Of a stretch of 64,000 nt of DNA, positions 28,359 through 37,000 are shown in pieces. Position 1 is the first letter of the stretch, and each line of letters opens with the position of its first letter. Source of the stretch: Pseudomonas piscis (GTDB lineage Bacteria; Pseudomonadota; Gammaproteobacteria; Pseudomonadales; Pseudomonadaceae); assembly GCF_009380155.1 (NCBI RefSeq), contig NZ_WHUV01000003.1, positions 930,001 to 994,000 of the forward strand, given 5' to 3'. The notes beneath the pieces are model-generated. The model was not told the origin of the DNA. It was given only the letters and a program-made list of their open reading frames with translations, and searched no databases. The translations under genes were made by a program, and so were the position numbers.

Positions 28359-31328
28359 TCAGCTGTCCAATCCGGCCTTGCCCAGCAAGGCCGCCTGGTC
28401 CACTTCGTCGATCTGCTGCGGCGTCAGGAAGCGCTCGGCGTACTGCTGATAGATCTTCTGGCGGATGAACAGCCCGAACAGTTGCGGATCGATATGGGCG
28501 TCGCGGCACATCATGGCCATGATGTTCAGCGCCTCGCTCAAGGTCTTGCCTTTCTTGTACGGACGGTCCGCCGCGGTCAGCGCCTCGAAGATATCGGCGA
28601 TGGCCATCATCCTCGCCGGCAAGCTCATCTGCTCGCGCTTGAGTTGGCGTGGGTACCCGCTGCCGTCCATTTTCTCGTGGTGACCACCGGCGATCTCCGC
28701 CACGCCCTGCAAGTGGCTGGGGAAGGGCAGGTGCTCGAGCATGATGATGGTCTGCACTATGTGGTGGTTGATCACGTAGCGCTCCTCGGCGGTCAGGGTG
28801 CCCCGGGGAATGCTCAGGTTGTACAGCTCGCCACGGTTGTACTTGTGCTCCGGCACCTGGAGCTTGAAGCCCCAGGGGTTGTCGGCGGCGAACACTTCCG
28901 AGCTGTCGCGCTCCAGCAGGTGGTCGGGCCTGTCGGCCAGCAAGGTTTCCGTGACCGGCAGGCTGGGCGCCGGAGAACGTTCCAGGCGCTGGCCCTCGGC
29001 CCAGGACACGCCCAGGCGATTGTCCAGGGTGCGGCTCCAGGTGCGTTGGGCGATGCGCTGCAAGCGTTGCTGGTCGGCCTCGGCCATGAACTCCGCCCCC
29101 AGGTTGCAGCGGGCGACGAAGGCGAATTCCTCATCCAGCTCCTGTAGCCGGGCGTCGCGCTCGCTGGCTTGGGGCGCTTCCTCGGCCCCTTGGGCCAGGG
29201 CCTTCCAGTAGTCGATCCAGGCATCGCGCTTGAGCACTTCGAAGCGAGTGCGGATTTCATGGATCCGGTCGTTCAGGGTTTCCAGCTTGGTGGCCTTGTC
29301 CACCACGTATTCAGGGGTGGTGACCTTGCCGCAGTCGTGCAGCCAGGAGGCCACATGCAGCGCTTCCCATTCGTCCTCGCTGGGCCTGTAGGTGGCGAAT
29401 TCCGGCTCCTGGCTGGCCGCCGCGGCCTCGGCCAGCATCAGGGTCAATGCCGGCACGCGCTGGCAATGCCCGCCGGTATAGGGGCTCTTGGCGTCGATGG
29501 CGCCGGCCAGCAACTGGATGAACGAGTCCAGCAGCTGCTTCTGCTTGTTCTGCAGGCGCTGGCTTTCGATGCACAGCGCGGCGGTGGCCGATACCGCCTG
29601 GATAAAAGCGATGCGATCGGGGCTGAGTTTGTCCAGGTCCGCCTCGGTACCGCTGTCCACCAGGAACAGCAGGAGCATGCCCACGGTCTCGTGGTGCCGG
29701 TTGCGCAGGCGAATTCCCACCAGGTGGGTGCTGGGGCTGTCCAGGGCGAGCAGTATCCTTTGCAACTGGCCGGCCTGCTCGAAGCCCAGGGTGGTGACCA
29801 CGTTGTCGTGGTCCGCCAGCTGGCGCAGCCAGTCCGGGTTGTGCGGGGCGGCCAGGTCCTGGGTGGCGATATCGAACGACGACAGGTCCTGGGGTTGCCC
29901 GTCGATGATCAGGCCGTGGGGCTCCAGGCGCGATCCCTTGCTCTCGCAGAGGTAGATCAGTCCGGCCTGGGCCTGGGCGATCTTCACCGTTTCGAACAGC
30001 ACCCGCTGCAGCAACGGGTCGAAGCGGGTTTGCGCGGACAGGCTGGCATTGATCTCGAAGAAGCTGGCCAGGGTGCTCTTCATCCGCGTCATGGACACGC
30101 TCAGCTGATCCACTTCCAGCACCGGTGAACGGCGTGAGGCCGGGTAATGGAAGTCGAAGCTGCGGATGGCATCGGCCTCTTGCACCAGGTTACGCAACGG
30201 ACGGACCAGGATGCGCGAGATCAGCCAGCCCAGGGGCAGGCACAAGAGCAAGGTGGTGAGGGTGATCAACGCGCCTTGCCAGCGCAGGCGGTAGGCATCG
30301 GCCAGCAGCTCATCCTCGGGCACCAGCAAGTCCAGTTGCAGGCCGCCGGGGCCGCCTTCGGCGATGTGGCTGCTGGCGACTATCCAGTTGCGGCCCTGGG
30401 CCTGCAGGTGACCGTCCTCGGTCCGCCTCTGCAACAGGGCATCGAGCGCCGGACTCAGGTCGCTGCCCTTGATCAGGCGTGCGGAGCGTTGCTCCAGCAG
30501 CAGCTTGTGACTTTCGGGATAGGCCACGACATTGCCCAGGTCGTCCAGCAGGGCGACTTCGGTGGTCGGCGTGACCCGATGCTTGGCCAGGGTCGAAGAC
30601 AGTTGTTCCAGGGTCAGGTCGGCGGCGATCACTGCCATCTTTCCGCTGCTGCGAGCCAGGGTGGTGCCGACGTTGAGGGTGGAATAGAACACATAGGGGC
30701 GGGTGGTGATCTGGTCGGTATTGCCCCGGGCATTGACGAACCAGTCCCGGGTCCGTGGATCGTAGCGCTCGTCTGAATGCTCCAGGCGCTCGAGCAGCAC
30801 CAGGTTCGCGTCATAGAACAATGACTGCGACTTGACCTGGCCGGCACTGGCATCGCGCTCGATGCTCCATACCTCATAGGCGCTGTTGGCCGGGGCCTGG
30901 CGCTTGTCCCGGATCTGGGCGTCGCGCAGCGGGCGCACCATGAAGAAATCGCCGTTGGCATAACCCAGGTACAGCGAGGCCAGGTCGGAGTTGTCCAAGA
31001 GGGACTGGCTGAATGGCCGGAGCAGTTCCAGCCGCTGCTCCAGGCTGGGGGCCTGGGTCGCCGACCTGGTCGCCAGCAGGCTGAGCACATGGCGGATGGG
31101 TTCGTAGGTGGATCTCAGGTCGCTGCGGACATCCTGCTCGATGCGCTGGAACAGTTTTTCGCTGCTGCCCAGGATGATCCGGGTGGTGGCGTGGTAGTTG
31201 TAGATGCCCAGTATCACCCCGGTCATGAGCAGCAACAGGGTGAACATCACACTGATATGAATATGCAGAGGGAAGCGGCGTTGTGCGGGCAAGGGGGTGC
31301 TCGGCATTCCAGTTCTCTCCAAAGGCAC
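28359..31328 (-). CDS. membrane sensor with HD-GYP domain (c-di-GMP phosphodiesterase-like)
   Basis: This 989-residue protein has an N-terminal membrane segment (about 24-44), a large extracytoplasmic Cache-like sensor (to about 350), a second membrane segment (about 355-378), a HAMP-like region, a GAF-like domain, and a C-terminal HD-GYP domain. The HD pair is His664/Asp665 in LHDCGKVTTP, and the GYP motif is in GGHHEKMDGSGYP (about 883-893). Between KATKLE and LTAEERYVINHH there are about 155 extra residues compared with standard HD-GYP domains. Hydrolysis of c-di-GMP is expected because both motifs are intact. The signal is unknown. An internal Met seven residues in is another possible start. 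Confidence 0.88.
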   Translation of the reverse strand: MPLERTGMPSTPLPAQRRFPLHIHISVMFTLLLLMTGVILGIYNYHATTRIILGSSEKLFQRIEQDVRSDLRSTYEPIRHVLSLLATRSATQAPSLEQRLELLRPFSQSLLDNSDLASLYLGYANGDFFMVRPLRDAQIRDKRQAPANSAYEVWSIERDASAGQVKSQSLFYDANLVLLERLEHSDERYDPRTRDWFVNARGNTDQITTRPYVFYSTLNVGTTLARSSGKMAVIAADLTLEQLSSTLAKHRVTPTTEVALLDDLGNVVAYPESHKLLLEQRSARLIKGSDLSPALDALLQRRTEDGHLQAQGRNWIVASSHIAEGGPGGLQLDLLVPEDELLADAYRLRWQGALITLTTLLLCLPLGWLISRILVRPLRNLVQEADAIRSFDFHYPASRRSPVLEVDQLSVSMTRMKSTLASFFEINASLSAQTRFDPLLQRVLFETVKIAQAQAGLIYLCESKGSRLEPHGLIIDGQPQDLSSFDIATQDLAAPHNPDWLRQLADHDNVVTTLGFEQAGQLQRILLALDSPSTHLVGIRLRNRHHETVGMLLLFLVDSGTEADLDKLSPDRIAFIQAVSATAALCIESQRLQNKQKQLLDSFIQLLAGAIDAKSPYTGGHCQRVPALTLMLAEAAAASQEPEFATYRPSEDEWEALHVASWLHDCGKVTTPEYVVDKATKLETLNDRIHEIRTRFEVLKRDAWIDYWKALAQGAEEAPQASERDARLQELDEEFAFVARCNLGAEFMAEADQQRLQRIAQRTWSRTLDNRLGVSWAEGQRLERSPAPSLPVTETLLADRPDHLLERDSSEVFAADNPWGFKLQVPEHKYNRGELYNLSIPRGTLTAEERYVINHHIVQTIIMLEHLPFPSHLQGVAEIAGGHHEKMDGSGYPRQLKREQMSLPARMMAIADIFEALTAADRPYKKGKTLSEALNIMAMMCRDAHIDPQLFGLFIRQKIYQQYAERFLTPQQIDEVDQAALLGKAGLDS

Positions 31329-31542
31329 ATCGGGCTCGGCTCAGGATCCAAGCATAGTTAAGGCGGGCATTCCTGCCTCGACTGGCCTGGAGTTCGCCGA
31401 CCTCGACCCGCTCCCGGGCATGGACGGTGTGGTCGGTAGGTACGGCGAAGAGAATACTGGCTTTGTGATATCAATCTGGCAATAGGGTATCGCCAGGGAC
31501 CGGCATCAGCTGCCGTTGATGGTGCGGTGCAGGGCGCAGGGA

Positions 31543-33210
31543 TCAGGCGGCAGGTTGGCGCAAGGATTCGATGTGTTGGTACAGGGCCTGGCTGAATCGC
31601 ACCAGGGCCAGGTCGAGGTCGCGCACCTTGGTATCGAAGGTGTCGATCCCGCTGTCATCCTGGCAGGCCTGCTCCAGTGCTTCGCAGCAGCGGTACAGGA
31701 CATTGGCCCCAGCCATCAGCGCAGAGCCCTTGACCTTGTGGGCCAGGGCCCGCAGTTCGTTCTGGTTGCCGACGGCGATCAGTCCCAGCATCCGCCGATC
31801 GTCGTGGCAGCATTGCAGCAGCTCCCTGAGCATGCGCAAGGCGAACGGCGTATCGCCGCGGGTGAGGGCCAGCAGGGCGGTCATGTTGAAGCAGTCCGCC
31901 CTGGGCAGCGGGGCGAGCATCGCCAGCTTGCGGCCCAGCAGGTTGATGCCCAGGGGTTTGAACAGGCAGTCATGCATGCCGGCTTCCAGGCATTGCCGGA
32001 CCGTTTCCCGCTCATGGCTGGCGCTGTAGCCGAGCACAGTGATGGCCGGGCGCTGGGTCCGGGCCTCGTCGCGGCGTATGGCTGCGGTCAGCTGGTAGCC
32101 GTTCATCCCGGGCATGTTGCAGTCGACGATCAGCAGGTCGAAGTCTCCGGCCAGCCATAGCCGGTATGCCTGTGTGCCATCCTCGGCGCTGGTGACCCGG
32201 TGCCCCAGGTACTCCAGTTGCCCCTGCAGCAGCGCCAGGCTGGCCGGATGATCATCCGCCAGCAGGATATCCAGCGGCGGGCTGGCGATCTGGCGTACCG
32301 GTTCCTCGATCACCGGGGCGGGCGCTTCGCGGCCGGCCAGGGTCAAGCCGACCCGCGCCTCGGTGCCAGGGCCGTTGCGCCCGTGCAGGGTCAGGCTGCC
32401 GCCCATCTGCTGGCACAGGTGATGACTGATGGGCAAGCCCAGCCCGGTGCTGTCGCGGGCCGACTGGCCGGCCGTGGCGGATTGGGCGAAGGGTTGCAGC
32501 AGCACGCGCTGGCGTTGTTCCTCGGCGATGCCCAGGCCGGTATCCAGCACTTGCAGGCGCAGCCGGAACTGGTCCGGCAGGGAATCGGGCTGCAGGTGCA
32601 ACCTGACCCGGACTTCGCCCAGGTGGGTGAACTTGATCGCATTGCTCAGCAGGTTGCTCAGCACCTGCTTGAAACGCAGGGCGTCGATCAGTACCTGGGG
32701 TTCGGGTTCCGGGGCGTTGAACTCCAGGTGCAAGCCCAGGTGCTTGCGCCGCGCCAGGACCTGGAATATCCCCATCACCGGATCGACGCAGTCCCGCAGC
32801 AGGACCCAGTCCGGGTTGAGGGACATTTGCCCGGACTCGATCCGAGTCACGTCCAGCAGGTCCGCCAGTAGCTCCCGCAGGTCCCTGGCAGAGTCCAGCG
32901 CCAGCTCCAGGGAGCAGCGGTTCGGATCTAGTGGCTGGGTGCGGCGCAGCACCAGCTCCAGCAGGCCGACCAGGGCATTGAGCGGCGTGCGGATCTCGTG
33001 GCCGATATTGCCCAGGAACCGGCTTTTTTCGCGGCTGGCGGTTTCGGCCTGCTGCTTGCCGGCCTTCAGCTCCGTGGTGGCCTGCAGGGCCGCTTGCAGC
33101 GAGCGTTGGCTGCGGCGCAGCCGCCGGTATAGCCAGGCCAGGCCCAGCCCAGCAGCCAGGAGTAAGGCCCAGGGGGCGGGTTGTTGCAGTATGGGCTCGA
33201 TCATCGCCAT
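31543..33210 (-). CDS. hybrid histidine kinase with receiver and HPt, lacking a periplasmic sensor
   Basis: This 555-residue protein has one N-terminal hydrophobic segment (about 14-29), a HisKA domain with FLGNIGHEIRTPLNALVG, an ATPase domain (FKQVLSNLLSNAIKFT), a receiver (LIVDCNMPGMNGYQL) and an HPt domain with the phosphorylatable His in LAHKVKGSALMAG. It looks like the cytoplasmic half of an EvgS/RocS/BvgS-type kinase without Venus-flytrap sensor domains. An in-frame stop coincides with the end of the upstream regulator gene, so the sensor is truly absent here. It probably signals to the regulator encoded 37 bp upstream. Confidence 0.85.
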   Translation of the reverse strand: MAMIEPILQQPAPWALLLAAGLGLAWLYRRLRRSQRSLQAALQATTELKAGKQQAETASREKSRFLGNIGHEIRTPLNALVGLLELVLRRTQPLDPNRCSLELALDSARDLRELLADLLDVTRIESGQMSLNPDWVLLRDCVDPVMGIFQVLARRKHLGLHLEFNAPEPEPQVLIDALRFKQVLSNLLSNAIKFTHLGEVRVRLHLQPDSLPDQFRLRLQVLDTGLGIAEEQRQRVLLQPFAQSATAGQSARDSTGLGLPISHHLCQQMGGSLTLHGRNGPGTEARVGLTLAGREAPAPVIEEPVRQIASPPLDILLADDHPASLALLQGQLEYLGHRVTSAEDGTQAYRLWLAGDFDLLIVDCNMPGMNGYQLTAAIRRDEARTQRPAITVLGYSASHERETVRQCLEAGMHDCLFKPLGINLLGRKLAMLAPLPRADCFNMTALLALTRGDTPFALRMLRELLQCCHDDRRMLGLIAVGNQNELRALAHKVKGSALMAGANVLYRCCEALEQACQDDSGIDTFDTKVRDLDLALVRFSQALYQHIESLRQPAA

Positions 33211-33247
33211 GGCCTGCGAGGTGGCCAGGGCGGCAGGGGCAGGCTGT

Positions 33248-33874
33248 TCATATCAGTGCATGGCGCTTGGCCAGGTCCACCAGGGTGTTCATGGAGGTGG
33301 TCGCCAGTTTTTGCATGATGCGCTTCTTGTAGGTGCTGACGGTCTTGTTGCTGAGGAACATGCCCACGGCGATCTGCTGGTTGGTCTGGCCCATGGCGAA
33401 CAGCTGCATGACCATCAGTTCCCGGTCGTTCAACGAGTTGAACTGCGCCAGTTCCAGGGTCTGGCCCAGCGCCACCTGGTTGATCAGCAGGGCCTGGCTG
33501 GGGAAATAGTTGTAGCCGTTGCAGATGGCCCTGATGGCGCTGAGCAGCTCGCTCAGGTCCTGCTGCTTGCAGACGAAACCGCTGGCCCCGGCGCGCATGC
33601 AGCGATTGGCGAACAGCGTCGCCGACTGGGCGGTCAGGACCAGGGCACGCAAGGGCTTGGGCATGCTGCTGAAGCGTTCCAGGAGCTCCAGGCCATCCAG
33701 CTTGGGAATGCAGATGTCGAGGATGATCAGGTCCGGCTCGGATTCGCGGACCATCTGCAAGGCATCGACGCCGTTGTCGGTCTCACCGATGACCACATAC
33801 CCCTCGTGCTCCAGGAGAAAACGGATGGCCAGGCGTATGACGGGATGATCGTCGATGATGAGTACCGAGCGCAT
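33248..33874 (-). CDS. NarL/LuxR-family response regulator (EvgA/RocA-like)
   Basis: This 208-residue protein has an N-terminal receiver with VLIIDDHPVIR and the phosphoacceptor Asp in LIILDICIPKLDG, and a C-terminal LuxR-type HTH (LNDRELMVMQLFAMGQTNQQ; SNKTVSTYKKRIMQKL). This is the layout of BvgA/EvgA/RocA1 regulators. The hybrid kinase follows on the same strand 37 bp later, so they form a two-component pair. In relatives such pairs control fimbriae and biofilm genes; the targets here are unknown. Confidence 0.92.
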   Translation of the reverse strand: MRSVLIIDDHPVIRLAIRFLLEHEGYVVIGETDNGVDALQMVRESEPDLIILDICIPKLDGLELLERFSSMPKPLRALVLTAQSATLFANRCMRAGASGFVCKQQDLSELLSAIRAICNGYNYFPSQALLINQVALGQTLELAQFNSLNDRELMVMQLFAMGQTNQQIAVGMFLSNKTVSTYKKRIMQKLATTSMNTLVDLAKRHALI

Positions 33875-34047
33875 GCAGGCCTCCTGTCGATGAATGGAAA
33901 ACCCGAACAGTAGCCCAGCTGCCTTGGGGGTGGCGTGGCGAAAAAGACCGTGAAGCGAATTCGAGAACGGTCCTACAGCGAATAAAGGGAGGTATTACAG
34001 GAGGGTGGTAATCAGAGGAAGTCCCGTGCGGGGAAGGGAGTGGCAAG

Positions 34048-34072
34048 GGCCGCCCCCAGGGTGGGGGCGGCC
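34048..34072 (-). terminator. hairpin after the TpsA gene
   Basis: GGCCGCCCCCA - GGG - TGGGGGCGGCC, an 11-bp perfect GC-rich stem 7 bp beyond the exoprotein stop. The T tract on the minus strand is poor, so termination may be partial. Confidence 0.65.
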
Positions 34073-34078
34073 GATGCT

Positions 34079-37000
34079 TCAAGGTGCTTTCTGGTCGATA
34101 CCGGCCTGCAGCAGTTGGCTGTCACTGTGGCCGCCGACACGCAGCGGGCCCAGGTTGAACACCTGGTCCTTCTGGGTGGCGTCGTCCTGCTTGCGGGTCA
34201 GTTCGTTGCCACTGCCCAGGGCCAGGTTGACTGGCGACTTGGACAGGTTGACCCCGACGTCGACGCGGTAGTCCGAGCCGGCCAGGGCAGTACTGGTGAC
34301 TCGCGAGCCGCTCAGGTCGACACGTCCGTCACTGGCGCCGATACGGGCCCCGGTCAGCTTGGTTTCACCGCTCACCGACAGATTGACGCCCTGCCGGCCA
34401 CTGATGCCCGAGGCCTGCTGCACGCTGTCCTTGCCCTGGTGACTGAGGTTCAGGTTCAAGGTCGGGGTGTAGGAGGTATTGCCGCTCTTGTCGCCGAACA
34501 GCACGTTTTCCGTGGTGTTGGCCACGCTGGCGCCAGTGCTGGTCTTCTCGTTGACCGAGTAGCTGTCGCTGGTCTTGGGCCAGAAGCGGTCCTTCAGGCT
34601 GGAGAAGCGATTGCCCAGCGCGTCGGCCTTGTCGGCGAGATAGCCCTTGGCCTTGTCCACGCTGTTGCCGATGGCGCCGCGAGGCTCGGGGTTGACGTCG
34701 TAGCTGGCGCTGCGGCTGAGCTTTTCGCCCAGGCGTTCCTTGGCATTGTCGGCCTGGCTGACCAGGCTGTCCTTGGCCGAGCCGAGCTTGTCCACGCCCT
34801 TGTCGACGGCGTTCTCGAGTTTTTCCCGGTGCTTGCCGAAGCTCTTCTCGGCCTTGGCTTGCAGGTCGTCCTTGAGTGGACCGGCGGGTTTGGCCAGCTT
34901 GCTCACCAGGCCAGGCTGGTTCTTCTCCGCGTCGAGCTTGGCGTCGATGTTGACCTGGGTGGAACGCACCTGGTCCTGGCGGCTTTCGATGGTCAGGTCT
35001 GCGCCGATCGCCCCATCGACCCGCTGGGCGTCGATGTGGGCGCCGGCCAGGTGCACGTTGCCGGCACTGGCGAGCACAACCTGGTCAGCCTTGATCAGGC
35101 TGTCATGCTGGGTGCTGTTCTGCCGCCGGTCGACGTCGATCTTGGCCCGGGCGTTGATCCCGTGGGCGTTCTTCGCCGGGCCCTGCTCGGCGTCGGTCGG
35201 GGTGGTCTGGCTCAGGTTGGCTCCGGCGCCCACGGTCAGGCCCCAGTTGTTGTGGACCTGGGTGGCTTGTGCCGACTCCTGGTAGATACCGCCCTGGGCG
35301 GCATCGAGCACCACCTTGCCGGCGTCGATCCGGGTGCCTTGCAGGTGGATCGCAGCATCGCCGCTGGCGCCGCTGGCGAGCGTTACCTGGCCCTGGCTAT
35401 AGACCTGGCCGCCACGCTGGTCCTGGTCCTGCTCGGAGACCCGACCGATGTTGAAGTTGGCGCTCAGGTTGGCGTTCTTGCCGCTGCTCTGCTCGCTGCT
35501 GGACTTGCCACCACCGGCGGTGAAGCCACCGCCCAGGTTGCTGCCCTGGCTGGCGTGGGTGTCGGTGGCGGCTTGCAGGTCGAGCTTGCCGCCGGCATTG
35601 AGGCTGACATCCCCGGTGGGGCGCGCGGCGTTGCCGATCTTGGTGCCCTGCAGGGTCAGGTTGCCGCCACTTTCCAGCTGCACCTTGCCCTGGCCCTGGA
35701 TGCTGGCGACTTGTGCCTGGCTGTCCTGTTGGTCCAGGCGCTTGTGGTCCAACTGGACCCCGGCGCCGACGTTGAGGTTGGTGCCGCTGCTGCCGGGCAG
35801 GGTGCCCAGGCTCAGCGAGGCATCGCCACGCAGGCTGGAGTTGCTGCTGTCCTGCTTGTCGTTGGCCTGGTTCAACGCCAGCTCGCCGCCGGCCTTGATC
35901 TTCACGTCGCCCTGGCCGCCATTGAACTGGCTGCCTTCGAAACGGCCGTCGCCGGCGACTTTGATCTCCACGCCCTGGCTGCCGGCATAGCTGCCCACCT
36001 GGGCCTTCTCGGTGTTGCTGGTGACGGTGCTGCTGCCGCCGGCGCCACTGCCACGGATGTTCAGGTCTTCACCGGTGTTGGTGTAGACCCGTACGCCGAC
36101 CTTGGCGTCCACCGCCTGCTCGCTGCTGCTGTGGGTGTCCTTGGCGGCGCTGGCCACCAGGCTGCCGGCATCGATCTTCAGCGCGCCGTCGGTGGCGCGG
36201 TACTGGGTGCCCTGGTCCTGCAGTTGGCCGTCGGCCTTGACCTGGACCTGGCCACCGCTCAACTGGCTGGCCACCGCAGTGCTGGCGCTGGTGTCGAGTT
36301 GGCGGTTCTGGTGGCTGACATCCACGTCCAGCCCGATGTTGGGCTGTTCCAGGGCGTCGAGTACCCCGGGTTGGTGGAACTTGCGCTGGGCCACGCCCTG
36401 GACGGCTTTCTCGATGGGTCGGGCCACGCCCTTGTATTCGACGTTGGCGCCGACATCCACCGCCCAGTTGTTTTCCTGGTGATGGCTGCTTTCGCTGTTG
36501 CGCGCGGCACGGTTGTCGATCTGCCCGGCACTGACCTGCAGCTTGTCACCGGCCTTGACCTGGGCGCCTTCGGTGCTCAGGCGGTTGCCGGCGCTGATGG
36601 TCAGGTTGCCGCTGGCGGCGATGTTGCTGGTTTGCGCGGTGCTCTTGCTGCTGCTGTCCTGGCTGCTGTTATGGGCCACCTCCACGCCGTTGCCGGCCCG
36701 GTCCAGGCCGCCGGTGTAGTAGAAGCCGCCGCCTGTGGTGGTGCTGTCGCTGTGCTTGTCTTGCTTGTCGTGCGCTGCCAGCAGCTCGACGTTCTTGCCG
36801 CTCAGGCTGGCATCGCCGGCGGTGGCCGCCACTTTGCTGCCCTGGATGCTCACGTCCTCGCCGGCGCTGACCGCCAGGCTGGCGCCGCCGAGGCTGGACG
36901 CCTGTTGCCGGGTGCTGTCGCTGCTGTCGTTGCGTTGCTGGTCCTGGTAGCGCACGCCGGCCCGGTACTGGCCGCTGCCGGGGGCGGTCTGCTTGGCGTA

